Shown here: positions 6,864 to 15,971 of the stretch, piece by piece
Numbering within the stretch: position 1 is the stretch's first letter
How the letters are laid out: each line of letters opens with the position of its first letter
DNA from: Saprospiraceae bacterium
GTDB lineage: Bacteria; Bacteroidota; Bacteroidia; Chitinophagales; Saprospiraceae
Length of the DNA stretch: 62,346 nucleotides
Reading direction: 5' to 3'
Assembly: GCA_027488855.1 (NCBI GenBank)
Contig: JAIYAV010000310.1
Span: 1-62,346, forward strand
Program-made: the position numbers and the translations under genes
Notes under the pieces: model-generated
What the model was told of the DNA's origin: nothing
Databases searched by the model: none
The model's input: the letters and a program-made list of their open reading frames with translations, nothing else

Positions 6864-9827
6864 ATGTATCGAGCTCTTGTCGCTTTGTGGTTGGTCTTTT
6901 TTGCAATCGAGCCCTTGATTGCCCAGCAGCCTTTTTTCAAAAACTACCAAATCAAGGACGGGTTATTGTCCAATTACATCTACTCGGTTTTTCAAGACAG
7001 TAAGGGCTACATCTGGGTCAGCTCCGACGTTGGCATCAGCCGTTTTGACGGGCAAACTTTTAGCAATTACAACACCGCTCACGGCATGCCCGACAACGAG
7101 GTGTTTTCGATGTACGAGGCCGGTGATGGCCGCCTCTGGTTTGCTACCTTGCGGGGAAAACCTTGCTTTTATTATCGCGACAGTATTTTTAGTGAGAACA
7201 ACCTCCCTTTTCTCAAACGTTGCGACGTACAGGGCATGATCATCAACATCATCGAATTGGAGGATGGCCGCATCGCCTATTGTTCTACCCATAAGGTCTT
7301 GATCATTGATCTATTGCACAAAAAAGTGGAAGAACGATCTTGTGGTGAAGGGATTATTTTGGCCTGGAAAAACCGGAATGGCCAACTAATGGGTGCGGGA
7401 CGCGATTTTGGTCTAATAAAAAAAGATGGAATCCAGCCACAAATGATTCCACCCACCATCATTCAACCCGCCCGTGCGATACCAGTAGGCGACTCAGTGT
7501 TGATCTCCACCGGTCATAAATTATACAACTGTTATCCCCGCAGCGGCCAATTTCAGTATCAAGAATTGCCTACTCCTTTGGATAAAAACAATGAATTCAT
7601 CTATTTGCGGCGAAGTGGAGGACAGCTTTGGTGTGGTACCCGCAGCGGAGTATACTTGTTGGATTATCCTTCTTTGCGGGTCAAACGGTATTTTCTAGCA
7701 GGTCGATCAGTTTCTTCCGTGTTAGAGGATCGGGAAGGAGGACTCTGGTTTTCGACTTTTGAAGAAGGGCTGTTTTACGTGCCAGCCCCCAATATTCAAC
7801 ATTTCACCACCCAGGATGGGCTGATTTTTAACCGCATTACCTGCTTGAGTCAGGACGCCCAACGTCGCCTTTGGATCGGATCGGAAAGCAGTGCTTATTC
7901 GATTTATGATGGGAAAAAGATGCAGTCTCGGCAAATTTTCCCCGAAAACGTCAAAAATAAAAACATCCGCAATATCCGCCACTTTCCCGACGGTACTACC
8001 TTGGTAATTGGTAAGGCCGCCACCTTGTATTTGCGTGGAGGTGTTGAAAAATACCTTTGTCATCGTTCTCTGGATGTCAACATTGATCAGCGGGGAGATT
8101 ATTGGGTAGGAATGACCGGTCTGTACCATTTGGATCAAAAAACGCTCCCTAGTGTATTGGTTTCACAACAAAACTTGCAGCGTTTTGGGTTGGATGATTT
8201 GTACAGCCGGGTAAAAATCAACCGACTGCCCGGCATTCGGGTGGAGCGGATTGTTTTTGATGAAAAAAACCGAAAATGGCTGGCTACACCCAATGGATTG
8301 TTCAGTTTTAAGGGCAAGGAACCCGAAAAACAAATTCTGCCTTATGGCATCAAAGACCTGGATTTTGATGCAAACAATCAAACACTTTGGGTACTGACAG
8401 AGTCAAAAGGCCTGTTTGTGATTCGACATGGCCAACTGATCGACAGCATCGCCATCGCCAACAAACGTGGTGGGGTAATTTGTTGGGATTTGTGTCGGGA
8501 TCAGAACAATGAAATCTGGATTGGCACTGCGGGAGGCTTGTTTCGGGTGATTGGTAAACCGGGTAAACTCAAATTGGTGGATTATTGGGGTGTACTTGGA
8601 CTGGGTTCAGAAAAAATCAATGCCATCGAAGTCACCCAGGATTACATCTACATTGGGAAGGATGATGGCTTGTTGCAAGTACCACGCGAGGTGTTGGCCT
8701 CCCCGTCTCCTCCACCAATAGTCCTTCTTAAATCATTGCGCATCAAAAATGTTGTGCAATCCATCTCCACAAAAAAAGCCATTCCACTCCAATACACCCA
8801 AGGCCCTTTAAGCATTGAATACGAAGGTCTTGCTTACCGCGAATCTCTAAATATCCGTTACCGTTATCGCCTGTTGGGCTTGGATGACAAATGGTACGAA
8901 ACTGCTGTTGAAGCTGTGGAATACGTCAACCTTCAGCCTGGTTATTACACTTTTGAAGTCATGGCACTGAATGGGTCAGGTGTTGCCAGTGTGCGTAGCT
9001 CACAGCTGCGTTTGCGGATCAAACCACCGTTTTGGCGGGAAAACTGGTTTTACGTTTTGTTGACTGCCTTGATTATTTTGGCCATTGTTTGGTACGTGCG
9101 GGCTCGGGAGCAAAAGCTGCGACGCAAATACGAGATTGAAAACCTGCTGATGAAAAGCAGCCGCGAAAACTCTGAACTGCAAAAACGCATCTCAGATTTG
9201 CGCATGTTGGCGCTGCGCCTGCAAATGAATCCCCACTTCATATTCAATGCGCTCAACACCATTAAAGGCTATTACGGCCAGGATAAAGTGGTGGAAGCCA
9301 ATGCATTTATCGGCAAATTTGCGCGGCTCCTGCGTTTGAACCTGGATTATTCAGACAGTTTGATCCCCTTGGAACAGGAGATGGATTTGTTGCGCATTTA
9401 TGTACAACTCTCGCAAATTCGTTATCCCGATAAATTAAAACTGGATATGCAAATTGCTCCCGAGCTGAACCCCGCTGAAATCCTGATTCCTTCCATGTTG
9501 ATTCAGCCCTTTGTCGAAAATGCGGTCATCCACGGGGTGGTACCCAAAAAAGGCAAGGGCATTATTCAGGTGGTATTTTCGGTGCAAAACCAGAATTTAC
9601 TGGTTCGGGTAAAAGACGATGGGGTTGGCCGGGCAGCTTCTGGGCAACACAAACTCCGGGACATGCACAAACCCCTGGCCACTCAAATTACCAATGATCG
9701 CCTGAAACTCTTGGGGCAAACGGAAAAAACACCGATTCAAATTCTCGATTTAGTGGATGAACGAGGCCAAGTTCAGGGTACTGAAGTTATCTTGCTGATT
9801 CCTTTTCAACGCAAAAAAATGTTATGA
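6864..9827 (+). CDS. Two-component propeller sensor histidine kinase (LytS-type)
   Basis: Membrane sensor kinase of 987 residues. Order: signal peptide (MYRALVALWLVFFAIEPLIA), a large periplasmic region of repeated propeller blades (motifs such as DSKGYIWVSS, DGRLWFAT, GGLWFST and RRLWIGS), a Y_Y_Y-type domain (YRYRLLGLDDKWYETA), one membrane helix near 727-746, then a histidine-kinase domain. The kinase domain has MNPHFIFNALNTIK with the phospho-accepting His near 790, and an ATPase N-box (PFVENAVIHG). Unlike the hybrid kinases common in Bacteroides it has no receiver or AraC domain and pairs with the next gene. The frame opens at TTG 6813; the ATG at 6864 gives a proper signal peptide. Its TGA overlaps the next start as ATGA. 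Confidence 0.93.
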   Translation: MYRALVALWLVFFAIEPLIAQQPFFKNYQIKDGLLSNYIYSVFQDSKGYIWVSSDVGISRFDGQTFSNYNTAHGMPDNEVFSMYEAGDGRLWFATLRGKPCFYYRDSIFSENNLPFLKRCDVQGMIINIIELEDGRIAYCSTHKVLIIDLLHKKVEERSCGEGIILAWKNRNGQLMGAGRDFGLIKKDGIQPQMIPPTIIQPARAIPVGDSVLISTGHKLYNCYPRSGQFQYQELPTPLDKNNEFIYLRRSGGQLWCGTRSGVYLLDYPSLRVKRYFLAGRSVSSVLEDREGGLWFSTFEEGLFYVPAPNIQHFTTQDGLIFNRITCLSQDAQRRLWIGSESSAYSIYDGKKMQSRQIFPENVKNKNIRNIRHFPDGTTLVIGKAATLYLRGGVEKYLCHRSLDVNIDQRGDYWVGMTGLYHLDQKTLPSVLVSQQNLQRFGLDDLYSRVKINRLPGIRVERIVFDEKNRKWLATPNGLFSFKGKEPEKQILPYGIKDLDFDANNQTLWVLTESKGLFVIRHGQLIDSIAIANKRGGVICWDLCRDQNNEIWIGTAGGLFRVIGKPGKLKLVDYWGVLGLGSEKINAIEVTQDYIYIGKDDGLLQVPREVLASPSPPPIVLLKSLRIKNVVQSISTKKAIPLQYTQGPLSIEYEGLAYRESLNIRYRYRLLGLDDKWYETAVEAVEYVNLQPGYYTFEVMALNGSGVASVRSSQLRLRIKPPFWRENWFYVLLTALIILAIVWYVRAREQKLRRKYEIENLLMKSSRENSELQKRISDLRMLALRLQMNPHFIFNALNTIKGYYGQDKVVEANAFIGKFARLLRLNLDYSDSLIPLEQEMDLLRIYVQLSQIRYPDKLKLDMQIAPELNPAEILIPSMLIQPFVENAVIHGVVPKKGKGIIQVVFSVQNQNLLVRVKDDGVGRAASGQHKLRDMHKPLATQITNDRLKLLGQTEKTPIQILDLVDERGQVQGTEVILLIPFQRKKML

Positions 9828-10591
9828 TTCGAGCCATTATCATCGACGACGAACCCGCTGCACGGGCTTCCCTGGAGTTGGAAATTCGCCTGCATTGTCC
9901 CGAAATCATCGTGGTGGCTGAAGCCGACTCAGTTCAAGAGGGAATTCGGGTCATCCAAGCTACGGCCCATTTCGATTTGTTGTTTTTGGACATCCAAATG
10001 GCCGATGGTACTGGTTTTGATGTGTTGCAAAATGTGGAGGCCGAACGTTTTAAAACCATTTTTACCACGGCTTACAGCGAATATGCCTTACGCGCCATCA
10101 AGTTTACGCCCCTGGATTATTTGCTCAAACCCATTGACGCCGATGAACTCAAAGCCGCAGTACACAAAGCCCTGCGCCAGCAGCAGTCCGATATCCAGGA
10201 ACAAATTCGCCGCTACCTCAGTCATTTGGCGGCTCCTCAATTGAGTCCACGCGTGTCCTTGGCTACTGCGGAGGGGATTCATTTGTATTTTGTAAAAAAC
10301 ATCGTCCGATGCGCCTCGGATGGGAATTACACCACCGTTTTTTTTGAAGACAAAAGCAAACTGTTGGTGGCCAAAACCTTGAAAGAATTGGAATTGTTGT
10401 TGGCCCCTTACCAGTTTGAACGCATCCACAAATCCCACCTGATCAACCTGGAGCACCTGCGGCGCTACTACAACCGTTTTGCCGGAGAAGTGGAAATGAG
10501 CGACGGAGTACTGTTGCCCGTAGCGCAACGCAAAAAGACCCATTTACTGGAATTGCTCAATCGTTTGAACTCGAATCAATTGGGTGAATAA
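9824..10591 (+). CDS. LytTR-family response regulator
   Basis: Cytoplasmic DNA-binding regulator of 255 residues, partner of the overlapping propeller kinase. The receiver domain shows the acidic pair DDE at 8-10, phospho-acceptor D56 in LLFLDIQM, the conserved T/A in FTTAYSEYA, and K near 106 in LLKPID. A linker leads to a C-terminal LytTR domain (about 150-250) with RIHKSHLINLEHL. The ATGA overlap implies translational coupling. Targets are not visible; the unknown secreted protein downstream (10741) is one candidate. Confidence 0.93.
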   Translation: MIRAIIIDDEPAARASLELEIRLHCPEIIVVAEADSVQEGIRVIQATAHFDLLFLDIQMADGTGFDVLQNVEAERFKTIFTTAYSEYALRAIKFTPLDYLLKPIDADELKAAVHKALRQQQSDIQEQIRRYLSHLAAPQLSPRVSLATAEGIHLYFVKNIVRCASDGNYTTVFFEDKSKLLVAKTLKELELLLAPYQFERIHKSHLINLEHLRRYYNRFAGEVEMSDGVLLPVAQRKKTHLLELLNRLNSNQLGE

Positions 10592-10740
10592 AGCTCCCTT
10601 GACGTAAACTCAGCCAAGACTATCGTTGACCCTGTAGAGCGCTAGAAAATGAATGGAGCATACTATCATTGTGTATCGAATGGCTTTGTGAACAATCAAC
10701 CCTGTAGTCATAAAGCCAATTGTACTCAAAAACCGATTGT

Positions 10741-12021
10741 ATGCGCCAAAGACCTCAACACCTTTTGATTTGGGTGATGCTGATTTATGTAAATGTACCT
10801 TGTGTTGCTCAAATTAATCCCATTAAAACCGCCAAGGATTTGGGCAAGAGCATTCCTGGTAAAAAAGACCCGAGTACCAGCAATACGGGTACCACCACTG
10901 GTCGACCTGCTCCGACTCCATCTACTCCCAGTAGCAGACCTGCATCAACATCTTCCAACACGACCAGTAGCACCAACACGGCTACGCCCTTGGACGCTAC
11001 CGCTGAAAGCAGCCCGGCAAAAAGTTTCATCGCCAGCTTCTGGAAAGCCATCGACAAGCTCAAAGCCGCCTCTGCTGCCCAACAATACCATCTGTATTAC
11101 AGCAATATAACAAGTGCTGAGACCAATTTGCGCAATATCAACATGCGCGATCCCAACTACGATACCAAACCCCTGCAGGCAGAACTGGACAAATACAAAG
11201 CGGAGCAGCAAGGCAACAATAGCCAGAGGGAAACGACTCGTGATATAGCTTCGAACACCATTCGTTTCCTATCCGATTTGTTTGAAAGTGACCAAACTTC
11301 CTATGCCACAAACCTCGATCTTGAACAGGGTATACCCGCACACCAAGAAAAACTTCAGGCTTTCACGGACAAAGTAAACCAGTTTTTGGCATCCAACCCG
11401 GATCAGTCTATCATCAAAAGTAAGGAAGCACTCGCCACTCAGAAAGCCAATTATGTTGCAAAAACGGTGGCAGAATATGAAAAAAGCATCAATGAAAACA
11501 CCTCTAAAGCGGGCTTGACTACCCACCGTGAGTTGGTCGGGATGGAGGTTTATTGGAGTGCCATTGTTAAGGTTTTTCCGAGTTTACCGGCCCCTGTCAC
11601 GGCTCTGCAATCGGTTAAGGCGGCCTTGGCGCGTTTGGGCAGCGAGGCTCAAATGTTGGCCAAGTTCCAAAAGAACGAGACCGAAAAAATGAAAAACACC
11701 AAAATGCCAGTTGCGGCTGCCGTCAATCCAGCCTTGGAGGCAGATTTCAAAAAGGTAATCGCAACCATGGGTTGGAAAGAAAGCGTTGTCAAAATCAACT
11801 TGCTTAATCAGGATTGGACAACCCTCTACCATAGCATTACCGGGAACATCATTGCCCGGACCCAGCAGGCAGCTGTAGCTGCCAAAAAGAATGACGGGAA
11901 TTGTATCCTGTACACCATCACCATTGTGCAGGAATACACGGGAGCGGGGAAGTATGGTGCCTCAAAGCACTATTCGGACGGGGTTCTTGCCGATAAATTT
12001 CTCTGCGAAAACGCCAAATAA
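10741..12021 (+). CDS. Secreted protein of unknown function with Ser/Thr/Pro-rich linker
   Basis: 426 residues. An N-terminal signal peptide (MRQRPQHLLIWVMLIYVNVP, cleavage probably after CVAQ) is followed by a low-complexity Thr/Ser/Pro stretch at roughly 45-95, then a mostly helical, charged body, and a C-terminal piece (YTITIVQEYTGAGKYG) that looks like a small folded domain. The frame opens at TTG 10720; the ATG at 10741 is chosen because it directly starts the signal peptide. No family recognised. It follows the LytTR regulator by about 150 nt and ends before a good intrinsic terminator. Likely periplasmic or surface-exposed. Confidence 0.75.
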   Translation: MRQRPQHLLIWVMLIYVNVPCVAQINPIKTAKDLGKSIPGKKDPSTSNTGTTTGRPAPTPSTPSSRPASTSSNTTSSTNTATPLDATAESSPAKSFIASFWKAIDKLKAASAAQQYHLYYSNITSAETNLRNINMRDPNYDTKPLQAELDKYKAEQQGNNSQRETTRDIASNTIRFLSDLFESDQTSYATNLDLEQGIPAHQEKLQAFTDKVNQFLASNPDQSIIKSKEALATQKANYVAKTVAEYEKSINENTSKAGLTTHRELVGMEVYWSAIVKVFPSLPAPVTALQSVKAALARLGSEAQMLAKFQKNETEKMKNTKMPVAAAVNPALEADFKKVIATMGWKESVVKINLLNQDWTTLYHSITGNIIARTQQAAVAAKKNDGNCILYTITIVQEYTGAGKYGASKHYSDGVLADKFLCENAK

Positions 12022-12091
12022 CTTAGTAGTGTGGCAAAATGAACATTTATTTTTTTATTGCCCATTAGGGACGGGATTTCTCATATACTAG

Positions 12092-12109
12092 ACTGAAAGG
12101 TCGGTCAGT
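12092..12109. other. Short palindrome resembling a TetR-type operator
   Basis: ACTGAAAGGTCGGTCAGT: 5-bp arms ACTGA/TCAGT around 8 nt. The look recalls TetR-family operators, but no tetR gene is in the window, so this is only a note. Confidence 0.2.
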
Positions 12110-12214
12110 AAGTTTTTATTTCCTTCTAAGGTGAAGGAGCACTTCCTATTTCATTTTTTTTCATTCGTAGTTTCAAGGTAGTAGTACATAGAATCTCTGA
12201 ACATTTTGATTGAG

Positions 12215-12241
12215 GGGGCAGTTTACTGCTCCTTTTTTTTT
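12215..12241 (+). terminator. Intrinsic terminator after the 10741 gene
   Basis: Stem GGGGCAG/CTGCTCC (one G-U pair) with a TTTA loop, followed by nine consecutive T. It lies 193 nt after the stop of the secreted-protein gene and directly before the promoter of the aldolase gene. Confidence 0.8.
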
Positions 12242-12255
12242 GCAACAACAAAATC

Positions 12256-12289
12256 TTGGCGCTGGATGTGGGTGATTCTGCTATTTTTG
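12256..12289 (+). promoter_or_regulatory. Bacteroidota-type promoter of the aldolase gene
   Basis: TATTTTTG at 12282-12289 is an exact match to the -7 element TAnnTTTG; a TTG at 12256-12258 sits about 23 nt upstream as a possible -33 element. Transcription would start shortly before the ATG at 12310. This places the TTG at 12256, which opens the frame, inside the promoter, so it is not a start codon. Confidence 0.65.
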
Positions 12290-12309
12290 TAGCCTCATCA
12301 ACAGACACC

Positions 12310-13110
12310 ATGGAAGTACAAAAAAACACGTTTAAAAGCACTGCCTCCAACAGCGAAAAAACCCAATTGGGCTTGTGGAATGGCTTGGTCGATAATTCAG
12401 TAGTAGAAATTCTGGCTGGAGCTGGCTACGACTGGGTACTGGTCGACGGTGAACACGCCCCTTTCGACCTGCAAAGCATTCTGATCCAATTGCAGGCCTC
12501 TGCACGCTACGATGTGCCCATCTTTGTGCGGGTACCCAAAAGTGATCCCATCATCATCAAACAAATCCTCGACCTGGGTGTGCAGAACATCCTGGTTCCC
12601 ATGGTCGATTCGGGGGAAGAAGCCGAACTCATGGTGCAAGCTACCCAGTATCCACCCCGTGGAATCCGGGGGATCGGAACTGCTATGGCCAGAGCGGCGC
12701 ATTGGGCTCAAAATGAGGATTACCTGTTTACGGCAGGCCCCGAAATTTGCATGATTGTACAAGTCGAAAATGTACCCGGGATTCAAAACTTGGACGCGAT
12801 TCTGGCCATAGAAGACCTGGATGGCGTGTTCATTGGCCCTGCGGATTTGGCCGCTTCGATGGGGCATTTGGGCAATTCCAATCATCCTGAGGTGAAAAGC
12901 GCAGTCCTTGATGCTTTGCGACGCATCCGCAAAGCTGGAAAAATTGCGGGTGTAATGACTCTGGACAAACCCACTGCTGACGAGTACATTGCTGCTGGTG
13001 CCAATATGGTGGCCATCGGAATTGATACTTTGCTGCTGATCAAAGCTTGTCGGGATTTGTTGCATAGTTTCCGCCCACAAGATGATTCGACAGCGGGAAC
13101 CAAATATTAA
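12310..13110 (+). CDS. HpcH/HpaI family aldolase (2-keto-3-deoxy sugar acid or related)
   Basis: Class II, divalent-metal-dependent aldolase that cleaves a 2-keto-3-deoxy acid to pyruvate and an aldehyde. Seen in 266 residues: GYDWVLVDGEHAPFD (acid/base His region), IFVRVPKSDP, the Gly/Arg block YPPRGIRGIG, and VQVENVPGIQNLDAI followed by GVFIGPADLAASMG (metal-binding Glu and Asp). The best match in character is the 2-keto-3-deoxy-rhamnonate / 4-hydroxy-2-oxoheptanedioate aldolase group; the substrate is not decided. Given UxuA, GH67 and a FAH enzyme in the same window, sugar-acid breakdown is plausible. Start chosen at ATG 12310 because a promoter element lies upstream. Confidence 0.9.
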   Translation: MEVQKNTFKSTASNSEKTQLGLWNGLVDNSVVEILAGAGYDWVLVDGEHAPFDLQSILIQLQASARYDVPIFVRVPKSDPIIIKQILDLGVQNILVPMVDSGEEAELMVQATQYPPRGIRGIGTAMARAAHWAQNEDYLFTAGPEICMIVQVENVPGIQNLDAILAIEDLDGVFIGPADLAASMGHLGNSNHPEVKSAVLDALRRIRKAGKIAGVMTLDKPTADEYIAAGANMVAIGIDTLLLIKACRDLLHSFRPQDDSTAGTKY

Positions 13111-13135
13111 TGAGCTGTAATAGGTAACAAAAAAT

Positions 13136-13162
13136 CCCCCAACAGTTTTAATCCGTTGGGGG
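13136..13162 (+). terminator. Hairpin between the aldolase and serine hydrolase genes
   Basis: Perfect 8-bp stem CCCCCAAC/GTTGGGGG with an 11-nt loop, 25 nt after the aldolase stop. There is no strong T-tract, so it may be a weak terminator or attenuator. The TTG at 13156, which opens the next frame, lies in its right arm. Confidence 0.6.
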
Positions 13163-13182
13163 ACATCAATTTCCCAAAACCT

Positions 13183-14382
13183 ATGCGTCTCTCCCATATT
13201 CTATTGCTATTGATCTGTTTTGGAGCATTGCCCTCCTGTTATCTCTTGACGGCCTACAAGTACCGCCATTTAAAGTTGGAATCGTTGTCTTCCTTACGTT
13301 CGGTGCCACTTCAAAAGAGCGAAGCGCCCTTTCATTTCAATGAAGCTAGTGCCAATAAAATCCGCTTGAAACGAACCCTGGATTCCATCCTGGCACCTAC
13401 CCATACCTATTCTTTTTTGATCATTCGGAATGATTCCATTTTGTACGAGAATTATTTTGGCAACATCAAACCAGAAACCCAACTGCCCTCTTTTTCAGTG
13501 GCAAAAGCTTTTGTTGCTACTCTAGTGGGCATTGCCCTGGATGAGGGCAAGATCAAAAGCCTGGATGATCCTATCACGACTTATTTGCCGGAGCTAAAAA
13601 AACGCGATCCTAAGCTGGAAAAAGTGACCATCCAACACCTGCTGGACATGCGTAGTGGCATAAAAAGCTTGGAAACCGCCAATAGCCCTTTTAGCAATAT
13701 GATCAAATTGGGTTTCGGCCACAACGTGACCAAAATTGCCCTGAAATCCAAAACGGAAAAAAAGCCTGGTGAAAAAGACTACAAAAACCTGAATACCCAA
13801 TTGTTGGGACTGATAGTTGAAAGGGCAAGCGGGCAAAAACTACAAGACTACCTGCAAGCTAAAATCTGGACTCCCTTACAAATGGAAAGCAACGCGAGCT
13901 GGAATACCGATGCCCGCAAAACCGTTCGGGCCTTTTGTTGCATCAACGCCACTACGCGAGACTTTGCCAAATTGGGTCGCTTGTACTTGTGCCAAGGGCA
14001 ATGGAACGGCCAGCAAATCGTCTCTTCGGATTGGGTAAGGGCCTGCACCGATCCCGCACTAATGGAACAATACAACGGGTACAAAAACCATTGGTGGAGT
14101 CGCCCATCTACCCGCACCTTTCGGGATTCTACCGAAGCCTATACATTTAGCCAATCCACCCCTTACCCCAGCGTAGTAAATGCTCGTCCGGGTCGGGATG
14201 GACGAGGCCGGTTTTATCGGGTAGCTTACCGTTCTTCAGCTTATTATGCAGCGGGTGTGCTCAACCAGTTTGTGTTTGTGCATCCAACCAAACACTTGGT
14301 GATTGTACGTTTGGGGCATAATTGGGGCAATTCCTCCTTTGGGCCGGATGCGTTTTTGTATTGGGTGGGGGATCAGTTGTGA
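13183..14382 (+). CDS. Serine hydrolase, beta-lactamase/class C-like lipoprotein
   Basis: 399-residue hydrolase of the penicillin-binding-protein/esterase superfamily, probably a periplasmic lipoprotein (lipobox ALPSC about residue 19). Active-site signatures: S-x-x-K in SFSVAKAF (S105, K108) and Y-x-N in DYKNLN (Y200). HPTKHLVIV occurs near the C-terminus, in the place of the third motif. The chosen start (ATG 13183) directly precedes the signal peptide; the upstream TTG is inside a hairpin. Substrate unknown: members include esterases, D-aminopeptidases and true beta-lactamases. Two more genes of the superfamily are at 33208 and 45291. Confidence 0.87.
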   Translation: MRLSHILLLLICFGALPSCYLLTAYKYRHLKLESLSSLRSVPLQKSEAPFHFNEASANKIRLKRTLDSILAPTHTYSFLIIRNDSILYENYFGNIKPETQLPSFSVAKAFVATLVGIALDEGKIKSLDDPITTYLPELKKRDPKLEKVTIQHLLDMRSGIKSLETANSPFSNMIKLGFGHNVTKIALKSKTEKKPGEKDYKNLNTQLLGLIVERASGQKLQDYLQAKIWTPLQMESNASWNTDARKTVRAFCCINATTRDFAKLGRLYLCQGQWNGQQIVSSDWVRACTDPALMEQYNGYKNHWWSRPSTRTFRDSTEAYTFSQSTPYPSVVNARPGRDGRGRFYRVAYRSSAYYAAGVLNQFVFVHPTKHLVIVRLGHNWGNSSFGPDAFLYWVGDQL

Positions 14383-14432
14383 TGAGTTGATCTTTTTTGC
14401 CCCACTACTTAGCACTCGAAAATCAGAAGTCT

Positions 14433-14927
14433 TTACTTGATTGGATTCATTGGTGCTGCATTGACATTGACTTCGGTAACCTGCAACGAGGTGATTTTCC
14501 ATCCATTTCCTTTTTTGAGAAGGGTGATGAAATACATGCCCTCTGAGCTATCTCCTTTTTTACCAACAGGAGAATCTTGTTCTACCACATCTTTGGCGCT
14601 CATGGTAACCAAAGCAACCGTAGGTGCCAAAAAATTAACGGATTTGATGTTGTACTGAGTAGAAGTGAACTTAAATCTGGCTTCACCAAAAGCCTGCAAT
14701 GCTTTGAGGATTTCAGCCTTATTCTTCCAGTACATCCCTACCGGGTTGATCAAAGCAGCATTGGGGTCGAAAATGTCATTTTTGCTCGTAAAGGAATAAT
14801 CGTGTGCATTCCAGGCTGTTTCCATGGTTTTGATCACCGCGCGTACGTCAAGTTCGTCTTGAGTACTTTGAGCAAAAGTTGTGCAACTAAGGAAAAGCGA
14901 AAAGGTCAATAGGGCAATGGTTTTCAT
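14433..14927 (-). CDS. Exported SnoaL-like / DUF4440-type protein
   Basis: 164 residues with a clear signal peptide (MKTIALLTFSLFLSCTTFAQ). The rest has the cone-shaped NTF2/SnoaL pattern: an initial helix VRAVIKTMETAWNAHD, then FDPNAALINPVGMYWKNKAEIL, and beta-strands ending GNGWKITSLQ. Such domains bind small molecules or act as isomerases; the ligand here is unknown. An exact -7 element (TACTTTTG on the minus strand, 14962-14969) lies upstream. It is convergent with the serine hydrolase at 13183. Confidence 0.85.
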   Translation of the reverse strand: MKTIALLTFSLFLSCTTFAQSTQDELDVRAVIKTMETAWNAHDYSFTSKNDIFDPNAALINPVGMYWKNKAEILKALQAFGEARFKFTSTQYNIKSVNFLAPTVALVTMSAKDVVEQDSPVGKKGDSSEGMYFITLLKKGNGWKITSLQVTEVNVNAAPMNPIK

Positions 14928-14961
14928 GAAGTTTTGTTTTGGTTAATAAACAATTGCGACA

Positions 14962-14969
14962 CAAAAGTA
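14962..14969 (-). promoter_or_regulatory. -7 promoter element of the SnoaL-like gene
   Basis: On the minus strand the bases read TACTTTTG, an exact TAnnTTTG match, 35 nt ahead of the ATG at 14927. A good -33 element at standard spacing is not evident. Confidence 0.5.
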
Positions 14970-15037
14970 GCGCCCTGTTGAACTCAGGTATAGATCAAAT
15001 GCGACATCTTGGTAGTTGTGGTATAATTGCGCAATTT

Positions 15038-15862
15038 TCAAACTAGAGAAGTGCCCTGCAGCCTCAGAGGTGTTTTTTCTAAATCTTTTTCTAAAAATGA
15101 AGGAGAAGCGTGAGCAAACTCTTTAAAATCCCGGATCATGTGCATCTGATCGGCGTAATGGCAAGCGTAAGCAATTTGAGACCACGACAGCTTGGGATTG
15201 CTTTCGTGCATCACCCAGGCTTTGGAAAAACGGGTTTGTCGGGTATACAACTTGGGCGAAACACCAATCCTTTCCTTAAACTGGCGCTCTAATTGACGCA
15301 CACTGACACAGGCTTCTTTGGCCAATTGGTCAACATTGCTGAATCTTTCTTGGTTGGTTATTTTTGCCAATACCTGCTCTATCGGAAGGGAGGTTTTTAT
15401 CTTTTTGCTTTTGTACAGCAAGTATTTTTGCACAATAGCAATCATTTGATTAAAGTCCAACACATCATTGAGCTGTTCAGTAATTTCATCAATCTCTTTG
15501 CCTAAAATGGAAACTGCATCAAAGGGTTGATTGATCATTTCTGCCATCGGAATGCCAAGTAGGCGGTGCATGCCGCCAGGTTGAAAAAAAACCATGATCA
15601 CCAGCATATTGTAACCCATCGTGAGGTCTACTCGTGACAATTGAGGACCAATCAGCGTAGAATGTGGCTGCTCTTCAATCTTTTGATTGGCATAGTTTCG
15701 ACTAATAATTTTGTCATAAGGATAAAAATAAAGGCAATGTCCAGGTTGAGGAGGGAAAGGAGTGGTTGGCCTGGGTTGGCTAGGGTCCAATTGATACCGC
15801 GCCAGGATGATTTTTTTTACAAAATGCTGAAGGGCTGGAAGAGGGGTAAAATGCAGAACCAT
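15038..15862 (-). CDS. AraC-family transcriptional regulator
   Basis: DNA-binding regulator of 274 residues. The C-terminal domain has the two AraC helix-turn-helices: FSNVDQLAKEACVSVRQLER, and LSWSQIAYACHYADQMHMIR followed by FKEFAHASPSFL. The N-terminal part (HFTPLPALQHFVKKIILA...) resembles the DUF6597/ligand-sensing part of such regulators. The frame extends upstream to 16111, but that would overlap the alpha-glucuronidase; ATG 15862 gives a normal protein start. It lies directly downstream of the GH67 gene on the same strand (109 nt), so control of that gene is plausible but unproven. Confidence 0.9.
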   Translation of the reverse strand: MVLHFTPLPALQHFVKKIILARYQLDPSQPRPTTPFPPQPGHCLYFYPYDKIISRNYANQKIEEQPHSTLIGPQLSRVDLTMGYNMLVIMVFFQPGGMHRLLGIPMAEMINQPFDAVSILGKEIDEITEQLNDVLDFNQMIAIVQKYLLYKSKKIKTSLPIEQVLAKITNQERFSNVDQLAKEACVSVRQLERQFKERIGVSPKLYTRQTRFSKAWVMHESNPKLSWSQIAYACHYADQMHMIRDFKEFAHASPSFLEKDLEKTPLRLQGTSLV

Positions 15863-15971
15863 GTTGAGCGATTTGTAGCTCAAAGTTCCGGATTTTTTTC
15901 GATTGATTGTGGGGGGCTTTTTAGTTTGCGCAGATTTCTTGTGGAAAACTCGTGAAATCTGCGCAAACCTA

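Noticed and set aside
12397-13197. 266-codon minus-strand frame over the aldolase gene
   Set aside because: Shadow of a well-supported aldolase; no protein features.
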